DNA of 10,432 nt, from the NCBI GenBank assembly GCA_023145955.1, contig JAGLDA010000034.1, forward strand, positions 1-10,432, read 5' to 3'. The notes under the pieces are model-generated. The model made no database searches. It had not been told where the DNA came from and saw only the letters and a program-made list of their open reading frames with translations. Below are positions 1-7,299 of the stretch, one piece after another (position 1 is the stretch's first letter; each line of letters begins with the position of its first letter). This DNA is from Bacteroidales bacterium (lineage in GTDB: Bacteria; Bacteroidota; Bacteroidia; Bacteroidales; UBA1556). The position numbers were made by a program, and so were the translations under genes.

Positions 1-413
1 TCTAAATCTTTTAGTTGCAGCTCTATATCAATAGTTTCCTTATCTCTAACAGGGTCTATTGATTCGTCAACATGGGTAATATTCTCATCCTCAAAACAAC
101 GCAAAACATGAATAATTGCATCAGTTTCACGAATATTAGCAAGGAATTTATTTCCCAAACCTTCACCCTTACTCGCGCCACGCACAAGACCAGCTATATC
201 AACAATTTCTATGGTTGTTGGTTGTACTCTTTGAGGGCTTACCAATTCCGAGAGCTTATTTATACGCTCATCAGGAACTGTTATCACTCCTACATTAGGT
301 TCAATTGTACAAAAAGGAAAGTTTGCCGATTGTGCTTTTGCATTCGACAAACAATTAAATAAAGTTGATTTACCTACATTTGGTAGTCCTACAATTCCAC
401 ATTTTACTGCCAT
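1..413 (-). CDS. ychF: YchF/Obg-family ATPase, N-terminal part (runs off left edge)
   Basis: The reverse strand reads from ATG at 413 through about 137 codons to the window edge. Full-length YchF is about 365 residues, so only the first third or so is present. It begins MAVKCGIVGLPNVGKSTLFN, with the P-loop GLPNVGKS at residues 9-16. The YchF-type segment NFPFCTIEPNVGVI and the G3 motif DIAGLVRGASKGEGLGNKFL follow. The residue after DxAG is Leu, as in the HAS-type P-loop NTPases. YchF/OLA1 proteins are cytoplasmic, usually prefer ATP to GTP, bind ribosomes and are linked to stress responses. The specificity motif and the TGS domain lie outside the window, so ATP preference cannot be read here. 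The gene starts 61 bp after the ABC-F gene on the same strand, and no terminator is visible between them, so cotranscription is likely. No clear Shine-Dalgarno sequence precedes the start. Confidence 0.95.
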   Translation of the reverse strand, partial: MAVKCGIVGLPNVGKSTLFNCLSNAKAQSANFPFCTIEPNVGVITVPDERINKLSELVSPQRVQPTTIEIVDIAGLVRGASKGEGLGNKFLANIRETDAIIHVLRCFEDENITHVDESIDPVRDKETIDIELQLKDL

Positions 414-474
414 ATCTTTAATTTTTTAATTTCTTTATTTCTAAATAATCCTTACTTAAAACAATAAATACATT

Positions 475-2088
475 TTATTTATACATAGCATCACGCTGAG
501 CCATAATCTTTTCGTCATTCACATATTCTGTATAGCTCATCATTTTATCAATAATACCATTTGGTGTTAATTCAATAATACGATTACAAACAGAATCAAT
601 AAACTCATGATCATGTGACGACATAAATATATTTCCAGGGTATTTAACCAAGTTATTATTAAAAGCTTGTATTGATTCCAAATCTAGATGATTAGTAGGA
701 GTATCAAGTATTAGAGCATTGGCATCGGTAAGCATCATTTTAGAAATCATACACCTCATTTTCTCACCACCTGAAAGAACACTTACATTCTTATATATTT
801 CTTCTCCCGCAAAAAGCATTTTGCCTAAATAACCTCTTATATATAATTGTGTAGTATCTTTTGTAAATTGGCATAACCAATCAAACAAATTTAATTTACT
901 GTTAAAATATTCAGAATTATCCATTGGTAAATATGCAGAAGAGATTGTTTGTCCCCACTGATATTCTCCAGATTTAGGTTCTTGATTTCCATTAATAATT
1001 TCGAAAAAAGTAGTCATTGCTCTAGGATCTTTCGAAAGAAAAATAATCTTATCGCCTCTATTGGTAAAAAACTCTACATCCTTAAAAATCACTTTACCGT
1101 CAATTTCTGCACTAAGGTTTTTTATATCAAGAACTCTATCACCAGCTTTACGCTCAGGAGTAAAAATAATACCTGGATATTTACGCGTTGAAGGCTCTAT
1201 ATCAGCTATATTAAGCTTATCTATCATCTTCTTACGAGAAGTAGTTTGCTTAGATTTTGACGCATTAGCACTAAATCTAGCAATAAACTCTTGAAGCTCT
1301 TTTTTCTTCTCTTCAGCTTTTTTATTATGATTTACCTGCTGCTTAAGCGCTAGCTGACTACTTTGATACCAGAAGCTATAATTACCTGGAAACATTTTAA
1401 CCTTTCCAAAATCAATATCCACCGTATGTGTACTAATAGCATCAAGGAAGTGCCTATCGTGAGAAACAACAAGCACTGTATTCTCATAATTTGCCAAATA
1501 ATTTTCTAACCAACGTACGGTATCAAGGTCAAGGTCGTTTGTTGGCTCATCTAACAATAGATTATCTGGTTTTCCGAAAAGTGCCTGTGCAAGAAGCACC
1601 CTTACTTTCTGCTTACCACTAAGGTCTTTTACCAACGAATAGTGTAAACCTTCCTTAATTCCTAGGTCTGAGAGTAAACTTGCAGCCTCACTTTCGGCAT
1701 TCCATCCATCAAGATCGGCAAACTCAGACTCCAAATCTGCAGCACGGATACCATCTTCATCGGTAAAATCCTCCTTGGCATAAATTTCATTTTTCTCTTT
1801 CATGATACTCCAAAGCACATTATGACCTTGCATTACAGTATCCAATACAGAAAACTCATCAAAAGCATAATGGTCCTGGCTTAATACTGATAAGCGTTCA
1901 TCAACACCTAATGATATATTACCTGCTGTAGAATCCATTTCTCCGGAAATTGTCTTTAATAAAGTAGACTTTCCTGCACCATTTGCACCAATAATACCAT
2001 AGCAATTGCCCGCTGTAAAAGTCAGGTTAACATCCTGAAATAAAACTCTTTTACCAAACTGTATTCTTAAATTTGAAACTGTAATCAT
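475..2088 (-). CDS. ABC-F family ATPase, YbiT-like, with degenerate second nucleotide-binding domain
   Basis: A 537-residue soluble protein with two ABC domains and no membrane segment, close in length and layout to E. coli YbiT (about 530). NBD1 is complete: Walker A GANGAGKS (34-41), signature LSGKQ (156-160), Walker B with catalytic Glu LLLDEP (Glu181) and H-loop SHD (209-211). A charged, Lys-rich linker follows (about 245-305) and contains RFSANASKSKQTTSR, as in YbiT. NBD2 keeps the signature LSGGE (438-442) and SHD (491-493). Its Walker A position reads LSKDPRAMTT (351-360), with Met where the P-loop Lys should be. The catalytic Glu is Thr463 (LDTPTNHLD), and the Q-loop Gln is absent (AYLPMD). 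ABC-F proteins act at the ribosomal E site as translation factors or antibiotic-protection proteins; for this one a housekeeping role is more likely than resistance, by inference. It is the first gene of a probable two-gene unit with ychF. Confidence 0.95.
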   Translation of the reverse strand: MITVSNLRIQFGKRVLFQDVNLTFTAGNCYGIIGANGAGKSTLLKTISGEMDSTAGNISLGVDERLSVLSQDHYAFDEFSVLDTVMQGHNVLWSIMKEKNEIYAKEDFTDEDGIRAADLESEFADLDGWNAESEAASLLSDLGIKEGLHYSLVKDLSGKQKVRVLLAQALFGKPDNLLLDEPTNDLDLDTVRWLENYLANYENTVLVVSHDRHFLDAISTHTVDIDFGKVKMFPGNYSFWYQSSQLALKQQVNHNKKAEEKKKELQEFIARFSANASKSKQTTSRKKMIDKLNIADIEPSTRKYPGIIFTPERKAGDRVLDIKNLSAEIDGKVIFKDVEFFTNRGDKIIFLSKDPRAMTTFFEIINGNQEPKSGEYQWGQTISSAYLPMDNSEYFNSKLNLFDWLCQFTKDTTQLYIRGYLGKMLFAGEEIYKNVSVLSGGEKMRCMISKMMLTDANALILDTPTNHLDLESIQAFNNNLVKYPGNIFMSSHDHEFIDSVCNRIIELTPNGIIDKMMSYTEYVNDEKIMAQRDAMYK

Positions 2089-2130
2089 ATTCTATAATTT
2101 TTCAATAATTATCTACTCTTAAAAAGCGTG

Positions 2131-2138
2131 CAAAAGTA
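2131..2138 (-). promoter_or_regulatory. Bacteroidota -7 promoter element for the ABC-F/ychF unit
   Basis: On the minus strand this reads TACTTTTG, an exact match to the TAnnTTTG element used by the Bacteroidota primary sigma factor. It lies about 43 bp upstream of the ABC-F ATG. I see no convincing -33 TTTG at the usual spacing, so the call rests on the -7 element and its position. Confidence 0.55.
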
Positions 2139-2181
2139 CATTTTTTTATGCTCTATTTTATACTTATTATGCTTTATTAAG

Positions 2182-2254
2182 ATTCCAAAAAATACCTATA
2201 TTTTCTAACAACCGTTATCATATTCCAAAAAATAATAAATATTTTATTAACAAC
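2182..2254. repeat. Two-copy direct repeat, 31-33 bp, in the divergent promoter region
   Basis: Copy 1 is 2182-2212 and copy 2 is 2222-2254. Both begin with the identical 13-mer ATTCCAAAAAATA. After a short variable stretch, both continue with TATTTT, one or two differing bases, and TAACAAC. The copies start 40 bp apart, close to four helical turns. They lie between the divergent promoters of the ABC-F gene and the DUF5723 gene, immediately upstream of the latter's putative -7 element. They may be paired regulator sites or a small local duplication; the sequence does not decide. Confidence 0.6.
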
Positions 2255-2268
2255 TTAGATTTTTTCCC

Positions 2269-2276
2269 TATTTTTG
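2269..2276 (+). promoter_or_regulatory. Putative -7 promoter element for the DUF5723-type gene
   Basis: TATTTTTG matches TAnnTTTG and lies about 75 bp upstream of the ATG at 2351. That would leave a 5' leader of roughly 65-70 nt ending in an A-rich stretch without a Shine-Dalgarno sequence. No good -33 TTTG is seen, and the region is so T-rich that a chance match is possible. Confidence 0.4.
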
Positions 2277-2350
2277 TATGTAATTATTATGCCTTATCTT
2301 TATATAATAATTAAAATCACTAACAAAAAAAAACATTTAACCTAACAAAT

Positions 2351-4150
2351 ATGAAACATCATTACATTTTCATTTTGATACTAATAGCAGGAGTTATAAA
2401 TATTAAGCCTGTATTTTCACAGAACTACCTTGCATTTTCCAACGATAATTACGCCGGAGTTACTGGAATGTTTTATCAGCCAGCTAGCATTGCAGATAGT
2501 CGATATAAATTTGATATGGAAATAGTTGGAATAAGCACTAGCTTTGAAAACAACTGGTGGGGCATTGATAGTAAAGTAATATATAACCCTAGCCTTACTC
2601 AACAGAAAAAATTTGTAGAAAATTATGTAAATGTGGTAGATAATAATGATCCAAAATACATATTTCAATCTGTAGAAGCACGAGGATTAAGTTTTATGTT
2701 CAATATTGGCAGTAAATCATCATTTGGTTTTAGTGCTCGCGTAAGGCAAGTACTGAATTTAGACAATATTGACCCAGTAGCTGCAGAATTAATGCTTAAC
2801 GAAAATAATGTTCCAGATTTATTTGGCAAAACAATAAACTATAACGACATGTCGCTAAACATGATAGCATGGGCTGACTATGGACTTACATATGCTCAAG
2901 TTTTTTTGAAAAACAAAAAGCATATGATTAAAGGAGGTATTACAGCAAAATTATTGCAAGGAATGGGCTCTGGCTATTTATATGCTGAAGATGTAAAATA
3001 CAAATTAGTAAATGATAGTATAGGTCAAGATGTTGTAGGTGATTTTAAATTTGGCGCATCAGCAAATATGGATGATATTCTGGAATTTCAGTTTGCATCT
3101 AACCCTACAGTAGCATTTGATTTTGGTTTTATTTATGAATTTAGGCCAAAATATGAGGAAGCTCAATATAAAATGGATGGAAAAGAAGGCTTATGGCGAA
3201 AAGATCTAAATAAATATCTATTGCGTTTTAGTTTTTCTATGCTCGATATTGGTCAAATGACATTTGAAAAGCAATTCAATTCCAATGATTTTAAATTAAC
3301 AACAGATGAATTAAACTTTAATGAACTTGGAGTAGAGTCATTTGAAGCACTTGCTGACAGCACTATAGATATGCAAACAAGTACAGATGCTAACTATGTA
3401 TATAGGCTTCCTACTACTATAAATATGAATTTAGACATAAGAATAGCTAGCCATTTATTTGTTAATGTTGGTGGTCGATATGCATTTAATAGAGACTTTA
3501 GTCATTATTCAAAAGCTCATTATCTAAATTCAATTAACATTACTCCAAGATTTGAGACTAGTCGTTTTGGCGTTGCCGTTCCTGTTAGGTACAACCAATT
3601 TAATGACCTTAGTGTTGGTTTAGGTTTAAGATTAGGGCCACTATGGATTGGGTCTAATAATTTGCTAGCAGCCGTAGGTTTAAAAGACAATATAACCTCA
3701 GCAGATATTTATATTGCCCTTAAATTTAACATAAAACATAAAGCTCCAAAAGATGATGATGGTGATGGAGTATCCAATTCTCTTGACGAATGTGATGATA
3801 TTAAAGGCCCACTAGAATTTAAAGGTTGCCCTGATTCTGATGGTGATGGCGTTCCTAATAAAATTGACGAATGCCCTTATACTGCAGGTTTAGAGGAATT
3901 TAAAGGCTGTCCTGATTATGATGGTGATGGCGTGGAAGATAAGTACGATAAATGTCCTGAAGAACCTGGTTCTAAATTAAACTCGGGTTGTCCTGAAGAG
4001 AAAAAAGAAGTAATAGAAGAACCTAAAAAGGAAGAAATTCAAAAACCTCTAGAAGAAACTAAAGAAGTGCCAGAGAAAGAGGCCACTTCAGAAAACAAAC
4101 CTGAAAAAACAAAGGAAGCAAAAGAAAATACGAATCCTGAAAACAAATAG
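2351..4150 (+). CDS. Exported DUF5723-type outer-membrane protein with thrombospondin type 3 repeats
   Basis: A 599-residue protein. Residues 1-24 form a signal peptide (MKHHYIFILILIAGVINIKP...FSQ). The next ~440 residues resemble the DUF5723 family of Bacteroidota outer-membrane proteins: an early NYAGVTGMFYQPASIADSRYKFD segment, then alternating amphipathic strands that suggest a beta-barrel. Residues 468 to about 548 hold three Ca-binding thrombospondin type 3-like units (DDDGDGVSNSLDEC, DSDGDGVPNKIDEC, DYDGDGVEDKYDKC), each followed by a G-C-P turn. The last ~50 residues (549-599) are a Lys/Glu/Pro-rich low-complexity tail. In many relatives such repeats connect a barrel to an OmpA peptidoglycan-binding domain. 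Here no OmpA domain follows, and a terminator lies just downstream. The likely location is the outer membrane with the TSP3/tail in the periplasm, but function is unknown. The TSP3 assignment is firm; the DUF5723 assignment is from recalled family features. Confidence 0.85.
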   Translation: MKHHYIFILILIAGVINIKPVFSQNYLAFSNDNYAGVTGMFYQPASIADSRYKFDMEIVGISTSFENNWWGIDSKVIYNPSLTQQKKFVENYVNVVDNNDPKYIFQSVEARGLSFMFNIGSKSSFGFSARVRQVLNLDNIDPVAAELMLNENNVPDLFGKTINYNDMSLNMIAWADYGLTYAQVFLKNKKHMIKGGITAKLLQGMGSGYLYAEDVKYKLVNDSIGQDVVGDFKFGASANMDDILEFQFASNPTVAFDFGFIYEFRPKYEEAQYKMDGKEGLWRKDLNKYLLRFSFSMLDIGQMTFEKQFNSNDFKLTTDELNFNELGVESFEALADSTIDMQTSTDANYVYRLPTTINMNLDIRIASHLFVNVGGRYAFNRDFSHYSKAHYLNSINITPRFETSRFGVAVPVRYNQFNDLSVGLGLRLGPLWIGSNNLLAAVGLKDNITSADIYIALKFNIKHKAPKDDDGDGVSNSLDECDDIKGPLEFKGCPDSDGDGVPNKIDECPYTAGLEEFKGCPDYDGDGVEDKYDKCPEEPGSKLNSGCPEEKKEVIEEPKKEEIQKPLEETKEVPEKEATSENKPEKTKEAKENTNPENK

Positions 4151-4193
4151 AAATTTATTTTTATAATTAACTATTAAGTTAACAATATTTTAG

Positions 4194-4223
4194 AAAAGGC
4201 AATTAAATAATTGCCTTTTTTTT
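4194..4223 (+). terminator. Rho-independent terminator after the DUF5723-type gene
   Basis: A perfect 11 bp stem (4194-4204 with 4209-4219, core AGGCAATT/AATTGCCT) with a 4 nt loop AAAT runs into eight T residues at 4216-4223. It lies 44 bp after the stop codon and ends that transcript, which separates it from the next gene. Confidence 0.88.
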
Positions 4224-4413
4224 ATGCTATTTAATGTTGAAATATTTACGTTTTAAAACTGAAAACAGCATCTGTTATGATATAGCTAAAAGAACTTCAT
4301 ATAGTAATTGTTCAGGGTAAACGTCTATTAATAATAAGTTTTATTATATTGATAGTCCAATGAAGATTACATAATACAAGAATTCAAAGAATTATATTCC
4401 TAAAAGCTCATCT

Positions 4414-4491
4414 GATTACTCGGATTACTCGGATTAATTATTTTCCGCTTGCGGAAAATAGTTAATAGAATTTGGGTAATTCTAGTAATCC
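4414..4491. repeat. Palindromic REP/MITE-like element with 9-bp tandem repeats
   Basis: Three layers are nested here. (a) The 9-mer GATTACTCG is repeated at 4414-4422 and 4423-4431, with a partial third copy GATTA at 4432-4436. (b) A hairpin pairs 4433-4448 with 4451-4466: 16 consecutive pairs with one T-G wobble, a GC-richer tip TTTCCGC/GCGGAAA, and two unpaired bases at the apex. (c) An outer inverted pair, GGATTACT at 4422-4429 and AGTAATCC at 4484-4491, brackets the hairpin. There is no T-tract after the stem and no adjacent gene end, so it does not look like a terminator. It resembles the short dispersed palindromic repeats found between genes in many bacteria. Confidence 0.7.
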
Positions 4492-4641
4492 AATGATAAA
4501 TTAACAGCATATAAATTTTGTATCTATTTAATTGTTTTGATGTTAGAGGACATATTATTCAATAAAATTATTAAAAGTAATTTAAATGCGTTTGCTCTGA
4601 GTAATTGTTAAATTATTATAATTTTTTATAAAAAAATACTG

Positions 4642-4649
4642 TATATTAG
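4642..4649 (+). promoter_or_regulatory. Possible -7 element for the OmpA-family gene
   Basis: TATATTAG differs from TAnnTTTG at one base and lies 36 bp upstream of the ATG at 4686. The surrounding sequence is almost pure A/T and I find no -33 partner, so this is only a candidate. Confidence 0.25.
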
Positions 4650-4685
4650 CGGATTAAAATTAAGGAATTATAAAACCTATATACA

Positions 4686-7181
4686 ATGAGAATATACATC
4701 GCAATTATTACTTTTTTACTACTTCTTGCTCCAGTATTTACACATGCACAAGTAACAATGGAGGCGGATGCCGCATTCGAACATGAGCAATTTTCTACAG
4801 CAATAGATCTTTATAAAAAAGCTTCTGGAAAAACGAAAAATAAGCTAGAGAAAAAACGTATCGCTTTTCAAATTTCAGAATGTTATAGATATACAAAAGA
4901 TACACGAAGAGCAGAGCAGCAATACCGTAGGTTGGTAAGCATGAAATACTCTGACCCAATTGTATTCTTATATTATGCCGAATGTCTTCGTGACCAAGGA
5001 AAATATGAAGAAGCAATTGAAAAATACAAAGAGTATACTAAAATGGTTCCCGAAGATCCTAGAGGTACTTTAGGAGCTGAAACTATGAAACTTGCAATAC
5101 AGTGGATAGATAATCCTAATACTAATTATGAAGTAGAGAATATAAGAAAGATAAACAGTAGAGCAGATGATTTTTCTCCAACTTATGCCGATAGAAAATT
5201 TAAGTCAATTATTTTCTCATCATCAAGAAAAGATACTGATAATGATGAGGATCCAAATACAGGTCTAGGTTATACATGGTTATACATTACTAACCAAGAT
5301 CAAAAAGGTAACTGGGCACGACCTGTAAACCTTGATGAAGAAAAGATGCTTAATACTAAGAATGAGAATAATGGTTCTGCAACTTTCAACAGGAAATTTA
5401 ACACAATATATTTCACCCGCTGTCATGTGCAGAAAAATGCAATGGTAGGCTGTGATGTATATACATCTTCACGAAAAGGGAAAAATTGGACTGAGCCAAA
5501 ACCATTAAATATTACTGCTGATTCTATACGTTCAGGTCATCCTGCAATATATAATAATGAGAGAACAATGTTTTTCACTTCTGACCTTCCAAAAGGTTAT
5601 GGTGGCCGTGATATATGGGTAGTAGAAAGAAGACGTAAAAGCAAACCTTTTGGTAAACCTAAAAATCTTGGTGAGAACATTAATACCACAGGAGATGAGC
5701 GTTACCCTATAATACACAAAACTGCCGACCGTGAGCATACTTACTTATATTTTGCATCAAATGGCCGTGGTGGTATGGGTGGATGGGATATGTTCCGTTC
5801 TGAACTTGTTAATGATACTTTTAGAGTAGCTGAAAATTTAGGTTATCCATTAAACTCACCTTCTGATGATTTTGGAATTATTTTTAGTAAGTCTAGGAAA
5901 TTAAAGAAGCAATTAAGAACACGTCAAATTATTCAATGCGAAGAAAAAGGCTTTATTACAACAAATAGAGAAGGTGGCAGAGGTCGTTTTGACATATGGG
6001 AATTTTGGCTACCAGAAATAGTATTTACTATAGCAGGTACAATTCGCGATGAACAAACTTTGCAATATATTCCTCAAGCTAAAATCGTTCTTAGTGGCTC
6101 TGATGGTACAGTATTAGTTACTAATACCGACCAGCGTGGGTATTACTTCTTTAATGAAGAACAAATTAATAAAAAGACAACTTATACATTAAAAGTTACT
6201 CATGCAGGACATTTTGAAAATGAAGGCACAGAAACAACTGTTGGCAGAACAGAATCTGAGAATCTTATATTAAATCTAACCTTAGAGCCAATTCCACCAG
6301 AGCCAATTCCACTACCAGAAATCCGTTACGATCTTGCTAAATGGGATCTTAAACCACAATATCAAGATTCGCTTAATGGGCTTATTAAAACTATGCAAGA
6401 TAATCCTACATTAGTAATTGAACTGGGTTCACATACTGATTATCAGGATGCTACTGAGAAAAATAATGTTCTTAGTTATAAACGCGCAAAATCAGTTGTT
6501 GATTTCTTAGTAACAAAAGGTATTGATGGTGGAAGAATGGTTCCTAAAGGATATGGCGAGAATGTACCTCGTACACTACCAAATGGATATAAATTTACTG
6601 ATGGTAAATTTAGTGGCGTAGAATTTCCAGAAGGCACAGTACTTACTGAGGAGTATATTAAGAGAACGCTTCGTTCTACTAAGCAACGAAAAGCAGCAAA
6701 TCAATTAAACCGTCGAACTGAGTTTAAGATATTACGAACAGACTACGTGCCTAAAAACAGTAACGATTCGTTAATGGCAACTATTCAAATGAATCCTGAA
6801 GATAATAAAGTATCGTATGTGATAGCAAATGATACAATGTTTGCAGAATGTATTCTTAATAATAATACCTATTCATTTGCTCTTGAAGAGAACGTTAAAG
6901 GTATTAACGTTTCTTTAGATGTTGTAATGGGCCTAATTGCACAGCACCGACTAAATGTTATGAGTTTTGAAACTGGCAAATCTGCATTTACTGAAGATGG
7001 CACAATTAAAGATGGCGAAAAATTCTTTATACAACGTATACGAATTGGTAATAAAACCGTATATGATGTAACAGGAACTTGTACTCATGGTGGAGCACCA
7101 ATCGTAATCGGTAAAGAGGCACTTTCAGAATTTTCTAATTATACAATTGACAAAACTGAAAAGAAAATTATATTTGAATAA
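4686..7181 (+). CDS. PorE-like OmpA-family protein: TPR, PD40 propeller, CRD, OmpA, plus C-terminal retropepsin-like domain
   Basis: An 831-residue exported protein. Signal peptide 1-21 ends THAQ; no lipobox Cys is seen. TPR-like helices span about 25-140, including YYAECLRDQGKYEEAIEKYK. PD40/WD40-like blades follow (about 160-440), with repeated FSP/ATF/HPA...IYFTS and GGRDIW/GGWDMF/GRFDIW signatures. A carboxypeptidase-regulatory-like beta domain lies at about 446-534. After a Pro-rich linker comes an OmpA C-terminal domain (about 545-685) with SHTD (Asp584), LSYKRAKSVVDFL (Arg600), KGYGE and NRRTEF, which should bind peptidoglycan. The TPR-propeller-CRD-OmpA order matches PorE of the type IX secretion system, but many Bacteroidota OmpA proteins share it, so a T9SS role is inference. 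About 145 further residues follow; the last ~120 resemble a retropepsin fold (IVIGKEALSEFSNYTID near the end) without a DTG/DSG active site. Monocistronic, with a terminator downstream. Confidence 0.9.
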   Translation: MRIYIAIITFLLLLAPVFTHAQVTMEADAAFEHEQFSTAIDLYKKASGKTKNKLEKKRIAFQISECYRYTKDTRRAEQQYRRLVSMKYSDPIVFLYYAECLRDQGKYEEAIEKYKEYTKMVPEDPRGTLGAETMKLAIQWIDNPNTNYEVENIRKINSRADDFSPTYADRKFKSIIFSSSRKDTDNDEDPNTGLGYTWLYITNQDQKGNWARPVNLDEEKMLNTKNENNGSATFNRKFNTIYFTRCHVQKNAMVGCDVYTSSRKGKNWTEPKPLNITADSIRSGHPAIYNNERTMFFTSDLPKGYGGRDIWVVERRRKSKPFGKPKNLGENINTTGDERYPIIHKTADREHTYLYFASNGRGGMGGWDMFRSELVNDTFRVAENLGYPLNSPSDDFGIIFSKSRKLKKQLRTRQIIQCEEKGFITTNREGGRGRFDIWEFWLPEIVFTIAGTIRDEQTLQYIPQAKIVLSGSDGTVLVTNTDQRGYYFFNEEQINKKTTYTLKVTHAGHFENEGTETTVGRTESENLILNLTLEPIPPEPIPLPEIRYDLAKWDLKPQYQDSLNGLIKTMQDNPTLVIELGSHTDYQDATEKNNVLSYKRAKSVVDFLVTKGIDGGRMVPKGYGENVPRTLPNGYKFTDGKFSGVEFPEGTVLTEEYIKRTLRSTKQRKAANQLNRRTEFKILRTDYVPKNSNDSLMATIQMNPEDNKVSYVIANDTMFAECILNNNTYSFALEENVKGINVSLDVVMGLIAQHRLNVMSFETGKSAFTEDGTIKDGEKFFIQRIRIGNKTVYDVTGTCTHGGAPIVIGKEALSEFSNYTIDKTEKKIIFE

Positions 7182-7208
7182 TATTTAAGCACAAATCGCA
7201 CTAACAAT

Positions 7209-7245
7209 AAAACCACCTCCTATTTTAATAAGAGGTGGTTTTTTT
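7209..7245. terminator. Bidirectional rho-independent terminator between convergent genes
   Basis: A perfect 11 bp stem, AAAACCACCTC (7209-7219) with GAGGTGGTTTT (7232-7242), encloses a 12 nt loop and runs into seven T residues at 7239-7245 on the plus strand. Read from the minus strand, the same stem is followed by TTTTATTG, so it can also end the convergent nuclease-like gene. It lies 27 bp after the OmpA-family stop and about 55 bp after the stop of the opposite gene. Confidence 0.85.
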
Positions 7246-7299
7246 ATGAAAATATTTTCAGAAAATAAGAGCTGCTTTTATAAATTATTACATCAAATA

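Larger units (their letters stand above)
4224..4685. other. Long noncoding spacer between the two envelope genes
   Basis: After the terminator, about 460 bp contain no plausible gene on either strand, no tRNA-like cloverleaf and no insertion-sequence ends. The only organised structure is the hairpin repeat at 4414-4491. The last ~70 bp are very AT-rich and probably hold the promoter of the following gene. Confidence 0.6.

Noticed and set aside
72..362. Open frame of 96 codons on the plus strand
   Set aside because: It is antisense to ychF, whose minus-strand translation gives unmistakable P-loop motifs; the plus-strand product has no recognisable feature.
475..2088. Antibiotic-resistance ABC-F (Vga/Msr/OptrA-like)
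   Set aside because: The linker, length and NBD1 motifs match the housekeeping YbiT group; no long resistance-type linker extension is seen.
4414..4466. Intrinsic terminator
   Set aside because: The hairpin is strong but has no T-tract on either side and lies more than 200 bp from any gene end; the preceding gene already has a terminator at 4194-4223.
4151..4685. A frameshifted or separate OmpA domain after the TSP3 protein
   Set aside because: No frame in this stretch encodes OmpA-like motifs, and a strong terminator follows the stop codon within 44 bp, so the protein end looks genuine.
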